DNA of 64,000 bases from Megaustenia siamemsis (Eukaryota > Mollusca > Gastropoda > Stylommatophora > Ariophantidae). Of this stretch, positions 22,019 through 33,231 are shown piece by piece. The position numbers and the translations under genes were made by a program. A model generated the notes under the pieces. It did not search any database, was not told the DNA's origin, and saw only the letters and a program-made list of their open reading frames with translations. The stretch covers positions 41,889,279 through 41,953,278 of the forward strand of contig JAVIAB010000008.1 of assembly GCA_032433765.1 (NCBI GenBank), written 5' to 3'. The stretch's first letter is position 1, and each line of letters begins with the position of its first letter.

Positions 22019-23700
22019 GTTCTTACTACGATCTTACAGAATTACTATAGAAGCAACTGATAAGAGTCACTCTTCCCGTGTTCAGCTAGCACCTTGGCTC
22101 TTCACTCTCACTTTCAGTTAAGAGTTGAACAGCAGCTTCAACTTCTGAAGCAGGGAGGTAGCAGTGATTAAAGAGTGTACTATAAGATGGGAGTGAGGTA
22201 GTAGAAATCGAGGGGAGATAAGAAGGGCTGAGTAAAATAAAATCATGGGGTCCACGGGACAGTAGGGTTAAGAAGTAAAGAGGATAAACACATCGTGACT
22301 CACGGGAATTGTAAGACACAATGTAGGAACGAGGCAAAAATGTAAAACGGAGTATTGATTGGTTGAAGGGAGAAAAGTTTAGACAAAGGATAGGCTGGGA
22401 AGATCATTCGAGATTAACGATGACTCTGTGCGGACGGTTGTGTGTTTTGGGTTGCAACCGGTACCGTGAGCAGGTTTGGGTCAGTTCACCAAAAAGTGAC
22501 AGAGTAAGTTAGTTGGTGTGTGGTCGCTGCTGGGAACAGACCTTATTCCAGGAGCAGTGATAAGCAGAGTGTCTTAGAGTAGTTAATAAGATAGTTGTGA
22601 AAGTTAGCAGCACCAACCGTTTAGTGACAGTCAGTGAGAGAGTCTCACAATGTAGGCTTCATCAGAAATAGGAAGTTAGAGTGTAGTTGTGCAAGTAGCA
22701 GCAACGAACAATGTAGTGTCAATCCGTGAGTAGTCTCACCAAGTTTGGTCTTCATCAGAAGTGTGAATATAGAATGTATTAGTGCAAGTAGCAGCAACGA
22801 ATAATTCAGTGACAATTCGTGAGTTAGTCTCACAACATTAGGCTTCATTAGGAGCATAGAGTGGAAGGTAATGGTGCAGTTTAGCAGCGACAACCATTCA
22901 AGTGACAGTAGGAAAAAGAAGTCAATAAATCAGACTTGGTGTAGGAGCATGACGTTATAGTGGGGTGTTCAGGCAGTGACACCGAGCAATGTAAGTGGCG
23001 CTGAGCGATACAAATTCGCAGAGTTCCTAGCAACCAAGAAGGGCTAGATACGGAGTATGACGCTCCAGTAGACAACGTTAGAGGTGAGGTTGAGCGTGAC
23101 CGACATCGCCAGCTTCGTGATTAGCAATATGGCTGCTATAGGGTGCTAGGGGAGAAATTCCTAAACAACTATTTATTAGAGGAAGGCAGGCGAGGCCAGA
23201 GTGGCTTGAGAGAGTGCTGCAGTATACCTCTGCGGTGTTGTAGATAATACAGGGGGATGCCTCAAGGTTAGCAGGCAATGTGGGAGAGGCTGCTAACATA
23301 CCATTGTCATTGTGAACGTGTTGTGTGAGGTGGACTTTTGAGAATAAAACCTCAGGTGTGTTATTTTTACCTGGTGTTCAGTGAATGCTTTCTCGAGCAC
23401 TAGCTGTAAATTGTCTGTGCCTACCTAAGAACGACCCCTGGAAGGGGCCAGAACGCTGGTCTGTAGATAACCAACAGTCGTAACACGAAACAGCGCAAAG
23501 TACTAAGTTAGGCGATCACCCGGTCAAGGGTGCCACACAAGGGCAGAGTTCCAATGAGGCGACAGTCCCGAGCAGTAACCATCAAGCACAGGCCAAGGTC
23601 GACTCGACTTATCAATCAACACGGGTAATCAAGACGCAAGTCATTGCAACACATTGGCCGTAATACAGTGAAGGGATCTCCCAGTCAACTCATCAAGGCA
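22019..23700. repeat. LTR-like block with 92-bp tandem repeats
   Basis: A GC-richer stretch, coding for nothing recognisable. It contains about 3.2 tandem copies of a 92-93 bp unit starting at 22597, 22689, 22782 and 22874 (GTGCAAGTAGCAGCAAC in the best copies). A poly(A)-like GAGAATAAAACCTC lies near 23340. It resembles a long terminal repeat followed by leader sequence. Ends and target duplication were not resolved. Confidence 0.35.
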
Positions 23701-24189
23701 GTTAGGGGAGTTCAGACACCATCAAGTGCCAGTTGAGGTCAGCTGGTCCATAAGTGTTATGAAAATGGCTGCTATACTTCAAGTTGATATCATGCAAATT
23801 AATACCCAAACAAAAGATATGATCCCCAAAAATGCCATTATGATGCCAATGAATATTGTTGGGCAGAATGGCAAAAACATTACAGCACTTTTAGTAAACC
23901 ACAACACACTTAATGTCTTTTTAAACACAGACGGTGATGAGAAGTAATCCTAGGTTGAATGCAAGAAAAAGATAAAAAGAATGTCTGTTCTGAAGTAGAT
24001 TGTATCCTGTTTTTAGCTGGAAGATGATGAACTATTTGTTTCTACTGATAAAGGAGGTGGTATCTATCTTAGTTGGTTTGTCACTTTGGCTCCTATTTCC
24101 ATACTGATCTTCCAGTGACATATGATCAATGAACTTGGTTGTTCCGCTCTGCTACCAGTTTTCTCATTTTCTATTATACCAGGGAAATT
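23701..24189. other. No gene recognised
   Basis: A 73-codon open frame at 23726-23947 has methionine- and isoleucine-rich low-complexity content and no family resemblance. Confidence 0.4.
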
Positions 24190-24665
24190 CTGTGCAATCC
24201 ATATTTGACGATAGAAACAAGAAAAGGAGTTCTTAAATGTTATGTTGAGCCAATCTTAACATATGGATGTGAATCATGGACAAAAGGACAACAAACAAGA
24301 AAATCACTGGAGGCTGTTGAAATGTGGCTTTACAGAAGAATATTGAGAACACCATTAACAGCTAAGAAGAGTAATGAAAATGTTCTGAAAGAGGCCAAAG
24401 CAAAGAGTGAGCTAATTTCCAATATTAGGAGGAAACAATCATCATTTTTTGGCCATGTAACGAGAAGGGAACAGCTGGAAGATATTGTGACACAGAGATG
24501 AGGGATGAAGAGATAGAGGGAAGCAAAGAGAAAAGATACCAGACAGCTTAAGAGAATGGCTTGGCAGAAGGTCAACAACAGAAATGATAAATAACTGTCA
24601 AGATCAAAAGTTGTACAGAGAGATGTTCACCTACGCCAGCAGGCATGGTACTTGATGATGATTAT
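24190..24665 (+). pseudogene. LINE-A-like 3' fragment
   Basis: The plus strand encodes RKGVLKCYVEPILTYGCESW, EMWLYRRILRTPLTAKKSNE and RKQSSFFGHVTRREQLEDIV, then a tail ending GTACTTGATGATGATT. It is 5'-truncated. Confidence 0.8.
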
Positions 24666-24904
24666 ACCAGCATGCGATGGGATTTATGCTTATACAACAT
24701 TTTTTAAAAAGAAATATTTCTCTTAGCTGTGGTAGTTTTGTACGCTCAAAAAGAGAAGTGATAAGCTTTTGATTCTAAGGTATCAATGTTTTAAATTCAA
24801 TTTTGTAAAATTATATCGTGATGATTATATCCAATACCTGAAGATAGACTAAATAAATGAAAACTCTTAATTAAGACTGTACTAAAAAGTAATAAACAAT
24901 TTGC

Positions 24905-24910
24905 TTTATT
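24905..24910 (-). terminator. MED21: MED21 poly(A) signal
   Basis: AATAAA on the minus strand, 23 bp beyond the MED21 stop codon. It is the first canonical hexamer downstream, giving a very short 3' UTR. Confidence 0.6.
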
Positions 24911-24933
24911 TACACAAAAACCACTGGTTAAAT

Positions 24934-25104
24934 TCATGACGGACTGAAATTGCTTTCCAGTGCCTGACTAAGAAGTTGAGATGCAGCAATTTCCTCCAAT
25001 GACTTCTGAATAGTTTTTAATAATAATTCTCCCTTTGCTACAATTTCTTCTAATTTCTCTCCCTCTTCTTGGTTATCAAGCTCCAACTTCTGCAAACTCG
25101 CAAC
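24934..25104 (-). CDS. MED21: Mediator subunit 21, exon 4 (last)
   Basis: This exon encodes VASLQKLELDNQEEGEKLEE, IVAKGELLLKTIQKSLEEI and AASQLLSQALESNFSPS, with stop TGA at 24936-24934. It aligns with the C-terminal coiled coil of animal MED21, where the human protein has LYKLEEENHEAATCLEDVV. This helix pairs with MED7 in the Mediator middle module. The acceptor CCTCAG is at 25110-25105, phase 0. It brings the spliced protein to 142 residues, against 144 in human. Confidence 0.93.
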   Translation of the reverse strand, partial: VASLQKLELDNQEEGEKLEEIVAKGELLLKTIQKSLEEIAASQLLSQALESNFSPS

Positions 25105-25324
25105 CTGAGGAAATACCCATTAAATTATAATCAATAACACGGGAATACTTTAATCTTAGTGAAACACACTACATATAAGATACACAAAATATATAGTTAT
25201 AAGTGCAAACTTTGTTTTCCTCCTTTAAGGGCATTCAGACATTTAAACTTTGTTCTTGGTTTGAATCGGTTTTTTTTCCAGCTAATCCAACAAGCTAAAG
25301 AGTTTGCATATCAGAGTAGTTTGT

Positions 25325-25420
25325 AAAAGACAGTAAAATTTAAACAGAAAACAATATTGCAGATATAGACAATACTTCAGGCGAACAAAAGATAGAGTAG
25401 TCTGTGTTGGCCATAATCTC
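25325..25420 (+). repeat. LINE-F 3'-terminal fragment
   Basis: Closely matches 10806-10880, sharing TTGCAGATATAGACAATACT and CAGGCGAACA. Only the extreme 3' end is present. Confidence 0.7.
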
Positions 25421-25639
25421 AGCCTCTCTTAAATGTAAAGGTGCCAATTCTATAGTTATATTTTGTGTCTTCTGGAGATTGATCAGAGAAAAATTTCTAA
25501 AAAATTGTAGCCTTCTGTATACATGTGACATTTGTCTGTTGTTATTTTGGATTGTTTATAGTTGAAATACTGTTAATTGCTCATTTCTTGGGAAGAGTAA
25601 GATGGCATGAACTTTGGTTTTGTATTATTGAACCAAATG

Positions 25640-26830
25640 TACTGCTTGCTTGCATTCACCCGATGACTAAACAAGTATACCTCTTCATCATCTGCCCTTA
25701 AAAGGAAGTTAAGTGGGCATGTCAGTGTAGGCGCTAGTAGGGGGAGACCACAAAAAATGAGGGTGATATGGGGAAAGCGTGAGTCTCGAGACAGGTGATA
25801 AGGTAGCCGGAAGTGGCTACTATTAGAGAAGGGCGGCCAAGCTGTGTGATTAGCCCATAGGGGCTGACAATCGCCCAAACTTAGTAAGTAGTGCTTAAGT
25901 TTTAAAATTTAGACCTAGAAAGCTTTGACGAGAGAGATGTCAAACCCCTAGGATTAGACAGGGGCTGACGATGGCCCAAGGTAGCCAGTAGTGTTCAAGA
26001 GAATTAGAGTCAAACGACACGAGTAGATAGAATAGAGTAGAGATAGATTGGGTAATTGTTCAGCGGGGAACAGTTCCCAAATATTAAGTTCTCAAGGTTA
26101 GGTGTGTGAGAGCCTTGGGCCCAGTGGCGAGTAAAATTGCTACTGGGCAGTGTGATTGACCATACGGCGCAGACAGTTGGTCATGTAAATTATTTGTACA
26201 TATTTGTTGGAATAAGGCGCCCATGTGTTGAGTCACTGAATAAAGACTTGTTCGCCTCAAAATGGTCTAATGTTCTAACAGTCAGCTGATCACGCCAGGC
26301 GGAGTGAGACTTGGGAAAAGGAAAAAGTTGAAGGCACAACTCAACGAAGTACTATACTTAACCACAGAACACGGTTGTAGACGTGTCGATTCCCAAGCAA
26401 GCAGTCTCGTGCATGACCGAGTAGCCAGGTGTCACGAGATCAGGGCTACAGGTGACGTGTGAGGGCGAGTCATCATTCAGCAAATTGCACTATCAGAGAC
26501 TGGGGAAGTAAGCATGTCCAGCGGTCCCATTCAGAAATAGCGCCACCACCAGTGTAACGTTAACAGAAGGGGCAGGCTACAGGTTGCAATTGGTGATGGG
26601 TCAATCAGCTGATGACAGTGTTACCAAGGTAGTCATCCATCAACAAGTTCTCAGTAACAATTCACCGTCTAAGAATTGAATGTGATCAAATTACACCATT
26701 CTAACAGAAGCAATAATAATAAACTTTCTGGGACATCAAACCCTTACGGGGACATCTGCGTTGTGTTGTGGTTTGCAGTATAACTGTTATATTTGCGCAT
26801 TAATTGCTACAACAGGACATGCTCCTTTGA
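25640..26830 (-). repeat. SINE-4 copy split by an LTR-like insertion
   Basis: The SINE-4 tail region (CACCCGATGACTAAACAAG, TCATCATCTGCCCTTAAAA) stops at about 25719. The next part of the same SINE (TCTGCGTTGTGTTGTGG, then AGTATAACTG) resumes at 26755. The intervening 1,035 bp is a separate element. Confidence 0.7.
25720..26754. mobile_element. Solo-LTR-like element inserted in SINE-4
   Basis: The block begins TGTCAG and ends GGGGACA, so TGTC and GACA form inverted ends of the TG...CA type. It contains AATAAA within CACTGAATAAAGACTTG near 26240 and is GC-richer than its surroundings. Contiguous SINE-4 sequence on both sides defines the borders well. A duplicated target could not be read unambiguously because the junctions share bases. 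It has no coding capacity. The retroelement family is not known. Confidence 0.55.
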
Positions 26831-28123
26831 TATAAAAACTGAAATGCTGAGGACATTATAGAACATACTGTCTAAATAGTTTCTCAATATTTTTGGTTGG
26901 ATGACATTTCTGCTTTAACAGTTGTTCCAAAAGACAGTATCTTTTACTACTCGATTCAAAAGCTAATATAAAATTATCATATTTTTGGACTAAACAAAAG
27001 AAATAACCAAGAGCTATAAATAAATGTGACCAAAGCCAAGTATCCACTGTGAAAACAAGATAGGACATGTGACTGGAAGAAATCTAGAAACCATCTCATT
27101 AATTGCAAAGCATTAGATCAGGAGTAAAGAGAAAAAGAAAATACTAACATACAGATATAGCATACTTGTGGACAGGGGGTTAAAGATGGTGTCCATGTGT
27201 GGACAGTGTTTTCCGTTACAGCGGGTGGACAATTTTTATTGAATCCCAATGAATATGTTCTCAGGTTGCATATTTGCAGCGGTGAAACTTTATTAACAAA
27301 AGGACAGATTGAAATGAGAAACATATGTAGCAAACAGAATAATTAAAAATTAATCATAAATTATTGCAGCAAAAAAAAAAAAAAACAAATTGAGGCAGAG
27401 ATATACAGTATGTATCAAATCTAACGGATCAAGAAAGGTGGATAAATGTTGTTATTGCTCAGCATGACTCACTCAGAAGGGAAGTGAACCAGATTGTGAA
27501 TTGGGTACTTTATATTAAAAACTTTACAGTCTCACAATGATTAATCAACATCCAAAATTACCAAAGTGTACATGAATCTATTATAGGTAAGAGAGGATGT
27601 ACAAAAGGTATTTTAGATTGACGTTTACTTGTGGCATTACACAGATTTTTACATAATTGTGACAGTTATGTGGCTTGCTTTATGATGGCTAGGAAGTTCT
27701 GCATCATGTAAGCTCAGTGGAGCAAAAACCCAAATTTGTAAATAATGTGGTTCTATTTTATATAAGCAATTTTTTTTAGCTATGGTACATCAATGTAAAT
27801 CAAATGGACTACAGAGGTCAAGAGGTTGGGTTCAGTACCTATCAATGTCTTCTAGGTCCATCCATCTTTTTTCTGGGAAAGTAGGGAGCCTGGCATGATA
27901 TTATTGGTAATTAAAAAGTAAATATAGGGACAATAACACTATTTTCCCCACAGCCTAAAAAAAGTAGAAGCAATACTTTATTTTCTTACCCTATATGCTA
28001 ATTTCAATTGTTAAAGCTTAAAGTTTTATGTCGAGATAAAATAATTTTTAACCACAGTAATACCAAATTTATTATTTCTAACAATCAGTTATCGCCTCAC
28101 CAGTCTTGTTAACCTGTAATTAA

Positions 28124-28638
28124 CCCTTAATTACAACACATAATTGTAATTCTCCCATTTACAATACTGTAGTAAAAATTACTACCACTTAAATAAAACA
28201 TCAGGTACTCTAAAAATAGTACTTTCTCTTAACTTTTGACACACAGCCATGTGTTCACATTAGGCAAAACACAGGGACTTGGAATTCCCGGCTCAAGTCG
28301 ATTTATGACTTGAATTTCACCTCTTGGACCAAATGTGTTACAATGTCTATTGGTACGGTTGATGTCCGTCAAAATGTTTGGCTATCTCATAGCATTATTC
28401 TCTGTGTTTCCTGAGTCAGAAAGGGTTATTTGATGTCGTCTGTCGTACGACCAAGGAAATTTCATTGTAATCAAAAAATAAAAAAATCTGACATCAATAG
28501 AAAAATATCCAACACTCAGGAGTCACCAGAAGTAGTAATTAGGAAGGTACATGGAGGGGGATAATGTTTGACGATGGCAAAATGTGAGGAATTTGTGTTT
28601 TGATGCAGTAATTTTTATGACGGTATAGTAATTAAGGG
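28124..28638. mobile_element. piggyBac-type MITE, 515 bp
   Basis: The ends are perfect 11-bp inverted repeats, CCCTTAATTAC at 28124-28134 and GTAATTAAGGG at 28628-28638. Each is flanked by TTAA (28120-28123 and 28639-28642). TTAA target duplication and CCC-starting termini are the signature of piggyBac elements. Inner portions of the arms are also partly complementary (AAAAATTAC with GTAATTTTT). There is no transposase ORF, so it must be non-autonomous. It lies in MED21 intron 3. Confidence 0.85.
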
Positions 28639-29044
28639 TTAAAATGGTGTAAACTCTTTCATCATGAGCTTATAAGATAATACTAGTAGTTTGTATAGGT
28701 ATGTTGTGTCTATGACTCTAGCAATGAAATGTGTCTTGTTCACTTAGTTAAGGAATTTAGTAAAAGCAAAAATGAGTAAAATCCTCTCATAGATGCTGCT
28801 GTTTATAAATATGAGGGTAAAACACCTTTTATTACAGCTACATTAATTGCTATGAAACTATCTATGTAACAAGCATGTTTAGTTCTGACATTAACTACAA
28901 ATATATTTGAGGGCATAGACTTCATATTTTTCTTATTAATGTTATCACTGCAAGTGTATATGCTACCCTAACTAACTCTGATAAATAAACAAGAATAGAT
29001 TTTGCCAATCAAAACATTTGGACACCTGCTCCATAATAAAGTAA

Positions 29045-29330
29045 AAGTTCCTTCCATGCATTGTTAGGCATATCAGGAATATGGTGTTAGTGACCATGTG
29101 TTTCTATGAACATGGCCCATTTTTGAGTAATGTGGTCAGTATCAAGCCTTTACTTTGCAGAAAAGTCTCTGACGCCCATTTTTAGAGGTCGGGTGAACCC
29201 TGGAGCTTTGTCGGTCCCAAAAAAAAATCTGCCACTTCTGGTAACCGAACCCAGACCCATCTGATTAAGAAGTAAGCATACTAACCACCAAGGTTTCTTC
29301 AAAGTGCAACACAAAAACCAAACTAAGCAT
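29045..29330 (-). repeat. Diverged SINE-1-like copy
   Basis: Shares ATATGGTGTTAGTGACCAT and GGGTGAACC with the good SINE-1 copies, in the same relative order. The tRNA-like end is degraded. Confidence 0.5.
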
Positions 29331-29339
29331 CTATGAGAA

Positions 29340-29502
29340 TTGCATATTTTCAATGTGTTTATATGGATCTGAAAATGCTAGAGAGCAATACAAAAGGAAA
29401 CATCAAGAATGTCATCATTTAATACAACTTGCTTGAGGAAAATTATCAGAATAGTTTGGCTTTACAAAATTAGGAACCATAACCTACTTAAAGTGGTGCA
29501 CT
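29340..29502 (+). pseudogene. LINE-J fragment, part 1
   Basis: The plus strand encodes CLRKIIRIVWLYKIRNHNLL followed by KVVH. This matches the CLRRILGIRWQD-type segment common in non-LTR ORF2 C-termini. It is interrupted at 29503 by a SINE-4 insertion and resumes at 29858. Confidence 0.6.
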
Positions 29503-29857
29503 GGAGGTGAAGGCGCGCCTCTCAGCACCAGAGCTGGAAGTTGTCAGCGATCCACAGCTGATGGCTTGCGCCAGGATCGGTGAACCAGAACCATCCAGAC
29601 CCTGCTCCACCTCTCCGTGGTGCCTCTAGTAACAGACTAACTTGTCTAGTCTGGCCAAGCGAGTAGGGATCGAAGAGGGAAGACAACCTGGTACTCAAAA
29701 ATGTTATGCTGAAGTCGGATGTGTTGGGCCGAAAGGCACAAGTATCACAGTTATACTGTAAACCACAACACAACGCAGACACGCCTACTTAACATCCTTT
29801 TAAGGGCAGATGATGACGAGGTACACTCCTTAAGTCATCGGGCGAACACAAGCAAGC
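29503..29857 (+). repeat. SINE-4, complete copy with 12-bp target-site duplication
   Basis: This is the best SINE-4 copy, 355 bp, ending in (CAAG)n. It is flanked by AAGTGGTGCACT at 29491-29502 and 29858-29869. Family landmarks are GTTGTCAGCGATCCACAGC, GGATCGGTGAACCAGAACC, CTGAAGTCGGATGTGTTGGG and GGGCAGATGATGACGAGG. The promoter type at its head is unclear. It is inserted inside LINE-J. Confidence 0.85.
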
Positions 29858-30150
29858 AAGTGGTGCACTAATGATAAGAAGATACTGTAGAAGCTGAATA
29901 GGTCACGCATGCATAGTGATTTAGAGATAATAGCAAGAACTGCTCTCAGGGGGAAGGTGGAGGCTAACACAGGACAACCAGGTGGAGAAAAGTGGATACA
30001 AAACACTAAAGGCCAACTTTAAGGAATCTTGTGAAAGATGATCATGGTTGCTGCAAAATTGAAAAACAGGAACCCCCCCCCCCCATGTGTAAGTGAATGA
30101 TCGCTTTGTGGGTCTGTAGGCATGGAATAAAAAGAAAAGAGAGCTCAATC
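29858..30150 (+). pseudogene. LINE-J fragment, part 2
   Basis: Continues the C-terminal coding region on the other side of the SINE-4 (RRWRQTQDNQ-type frame near 29950, then TLKANF). It contains a poly-C run at about 30070. It is frameshifted and dead. Confidence 0.5.
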
Positions 30151-30298
30151 TATCCATCTTTATGCATTTTAATTCTATGTACACATGCATACACATACTC
30201 ACATCCATGCACACAATACTGAATAGAATCCAGAAAGATAAAGAGGGTAATGAAAATTAAGATATAAAACTAAGTATAAAAATCAATGTTAAAAAAAC

Positions 30299-30399
30299 CT
30301 GAAGTTCTGTAGAGGAATCCTCACTTGGCAAGTTGTCTATAAGAACATCTATGTCTTTTGCAGTTCTGGTAATAAGTTTGGCAAAGAGTGCGGCATAAT
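30299..30399 (-). CDS. MED21: Mediator subunit 21, exon 3
   Basis: This exon encodes [20 protein letters not shown], then [13 protein letters not shown]. It is the most conserved stretch of MED21, where the human protein reads [20 protein letters not shown]. The acceptor is TTTACAG, then AT completes an aspartate codon begun in exon 2. The exon ends at CTTCAG followed by GTTTTT. Length is 101 nt, in phase on both sides. Confidence 0.96.
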
Positions 30400-30559
30400 C
30401 TGTAAATGAACATCTCAAATGGTTAGGTCTAGAGCAGAGAAAATTCAGTAAAAATATTAACTAATCATCTAGACAGTATATTTTTAATTTGTTTTTAACA
30501 AGTTTTCAATCTTTCAGCATTTTCAAGGAATACAAATCTTCAATATCATGACACTTAAA

Positions 30560-31213
30560 TGCTCACCAGCACGTAGGCTGTAAACAGTCAGAAACTCACA
30601 GCTCACTGCTTGTGCCATAATAAATAAATAAAAACCGATGAAGATCCCAATCCATCTTCACTTTGTGGGCATAGTAACCAGACCAATGAGACTGGTATTT
30701 AAAATAGATAGTTTTATGTTTTTGAGTCATACAATAATTGTGACATATAAGTTAAAGATAACTTTAGTTATGGATTAAATATGCTTTTGTTTCCATTCAA
30801 TTTCCAAAACAATGCCAGTTTATCTTGTCATATTTTATTCTTATGTTCTTGCATGTTTCTGTTTCTATGCTTATGTTATTGCTAAGGTACATGTATGAAT
30901 TTATACCGTATAAAAATTATCCTTTCAGTGATATATTATTCCAGTATGACCTAAAGTTGATGGACAATTGCAACATTCAACTGTAGAGCTTATATATTCC
31001 AAAGTTATTCTCAAATACCATGACTGGATTACACAAGAGTGTGTCTGGTTGAGATGCAAAGTTTCCAAGTTATGTGGAACATAAAATGTTCATATGATCA
31101 CCACCAGTACCATTTAGGGCAAATTCTATGAAGACTATCAATCAAGGTACAGGTGGCCATAACAATATTTTTTACATTATTCTTCAAAATAACAAGAAAA
31201 ATATAATATTTAC
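30560..31213. repeat. MED21 intron 2: diverged SINE-4 piece at 30560-30720, rest unassigned
   Basis: The 5' part has weak SINE-4 similarity (AACTCACAGCTCACTGCTTG and a later AGACCAATGAGACTGG). The remainder up to exon 2 is AT-rich without a recognised feature. Confidence 0.4.
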
Positions 31214-31328
31214 CTTCTTGAGGAGGCGGTGAAGGTGGCTTACCACCTGGCTTTTCAAAACCAGGAAAGGGACTACTTGGTGCATACTGTTGCAAGATTC
31301 CAATACTGTTGTAAAAGTGTTCTGCTTG
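31214..31328 (-). CDS. MED21: Mediator subunit 21, exon 2
   Basis: This exon encodes QAEHFYNSIGILQQYAPSSP and then FPGFEKPGGKPPSPPPQE. It corresponds to the human segment that reads [20 protein letters not shown]. The proline-rich linker is longer than some homologues. The acceptor TTATCAG ends at 31329 and the donor GAAG followed by GTAAAT starts at 31213. It holds 38 codons plus one base. Confidence 0.95.
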
Positions 31329-32549
31329 CTGATAACAAACAAATATTTCTGTTCAAATTACCATTACAAATTATTGGACAAATAACAATGCAAGCAAAGT
31401 TATTTTTCAAACATTAAACTTTAAAAAAAAAATACATTTCTATTACCATCCCTAAACAATTATTTTTTATGTCATTTACTCCAACACTGATATTTGTTTA
31501 CGATCTTGGTTTGTATTTAAGGAACTGTTATGTTATTGAGTTATTTGCGGGTCATCATCATTGCACTCCGAACATGAGGTGGTCAGATCTCCTCCTCAGC
31601 AAAACTGTTATGTATTATTATTAAATAAGGCATTCTCGTTTTTCTTCTTGTGTTTTCTTAATAATTTTTTTCTTTTCTTGTCCATCTGTAAAGGTCATTT
31701 TTGCTGTATTGTGGTTTACAGTAAGCAGTGATATCCGTGTACTCTAGGCCAACAAATCTGACTTCAGTAAAGCATTTTTGAGCATAGGATTCATCTTCTC
31801 TCTTTGATCCATATACCCTTGGCCTGATCAGTTATTATGTTTCAAGGTTACAGCTGGACCATTTAATAGAATCTTGATCAATTCTAGCTTCCTGATCCTG
31901 ACACCTATGAGCTGCTTTCAACTAATGCAGTGTCCAGTATCTCACGGCACAAATAAAGTATACAGAACTGAATTACAAATAGAGCAAAGTGACAAAAAAT
32001 ATTTGAAGTGGTACTTAAGTAAAAAAAAAAAATCAATGAGACATTTATTTGCTAATACAGAAATAAAAGGGGTATGCACTGGCAAAAACCAACACCACAT
32101 TGAAAGAAAAGTACCTGCCCTCAGCAAACTAGAAGAGAGTGCCTGAGTAACACAAGAAACCACATTTACACAGATGGATTAGAAGACAATGCCTTTTTTT
32201 TTAATAAAAAGGAGGAGCAAATATATTCAATAATTATAAACTCAAAGAAATTGATCATTTTACTACACATTTTACAGAAAGAGAGGGTCTATTTATGCTA
32301 CTAAAAAAGTACTTTATTATGGACAGTGTAAGCAACTTAAAAGTCATAACTTCTCAGAAAGAAGGAGGAGTTTTATAAGTTCAGCAGAAGAGATTCTTCT
32401 GGGCAGTCTGAGTCAAGACTGTCATATCATAATGTTGATCACTTGATGTGTCACATATATGTGAATGACTGAATGGAAGGGAGTCTCTAGTCAGCCATTA
32501 GTAAGTGTTAGTGCTGATAGACAATAGATACCTCACAATAACTGATATG
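31329..32549. other. MED21 intron 1, proximal part: LINE-G tail and SINE-4 scraps
   Basis: Piece 31530-31605 matches the LINE-G end at 19715-19795 (GAGTTATTTGCGGGTCATC; GCACTCCGAACATG). Piece 31690-31850 shares CAAATCTGACTTCAGTAAAG with SINE-4. The open frame at 31874-32146 shows no recognisable domain. Confidence 0.45.
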
Positions 32550-32561
32550 TTTATGAATCTA

Positions 32562-32824
32562 AAAAAAAAAAAAGTAAAATACCACTGTCACGTCAAGTGG
32601 CGCATAGGGAATATGGTGTTAGTGACCATAAATTTTACAGACCCTCGGCACATGATTTTTGGGATAATGTGGTCGGTATTATGCCCGTGCCGCTTTACTT
32701 TCCCAGAAAAAAAATCTGGTACCCATTAAAGGCTGGGTGAACTGGAAGCCATTGGTTGGGATCGAACCTTACCTCTTGTCCTTTGTAGTCCAGTTCTCTA
32801 ACCACAGAGCTATTGCAGCTCCCC
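32562..32824 (-). repeat. SINE-1 copy with 12-bp target-site duplication
   Basis: A tRNA-like head at the high-coordinate end (complement of CTAACCACAGAGCTATTGC) and a poly-A/GTAAAATACC end at the low-coordinate side. It is flanked by TTTATGAATCTA at 32550-32561 and 32825-32836. Confidence 0.85.
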
Positions 32825-32904
32825 TTTATGAATCTAGTCTATGAGTATATAATTCAAGTTGCCTATTGTAGGAGTCTCTCTCAGTATATCATACTATATG
32901 ATGG

Positions 32905-33210
32905 AGGCTACCTATTTTATATACAATTTTAAAATAATTAAATAATTTTAAAAAAGAGGAAGACCCAGAGAGACACTGAGAAGAACATTGATGAGAGAGG
33001 CAAGAGTAGCAGGAATCGGCCTCTCAATGAGATAGAGCTGCTTGCACAGAACAGAGACAAATGGCAAGATTTGATAAAAGATCTTTACAAGGATTGAAAA
33101 CTGCTAGAAGAAAAAAATTAGATAAGAGAAGGAGTATATAATATATGGGTCTACGCCCTATGGGCCGGCTATGGCTCAAAAGGTCAATAGATAGATAGAT
33201 AGAAATAATT
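32905..33210 (+). repeat. LINE-H 3' end with (ATAG)n tail
   Basis: The plus strand encodes KRGRPRETLRRTLMRE, a LINE C-terminal motif. It ends in CTATGGCTCAAAAGGTCAAT followed by ATAG repeats. A related end occurs at 55485-55715 and 61740-62010. The Sailor-like transposon begins just after it. Confidence 0.6.
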
Positions 33211-33231
33211 TTTTGGTACAGTCCTAGTTTA

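Larger units (their letters stand above)
25105..30298. other. MED21: MED21 intron 3 (about 5.2 kb), largely repeats
   Basis: Bounded by donor CAG followed by GTTTTT and acceptor CCTCAG. Besides the repeats listed separately, the stretches 25110-25320, 26831-28119 and 28643-29040 hold no recognised gene or repeat. Confidence 0.7.
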
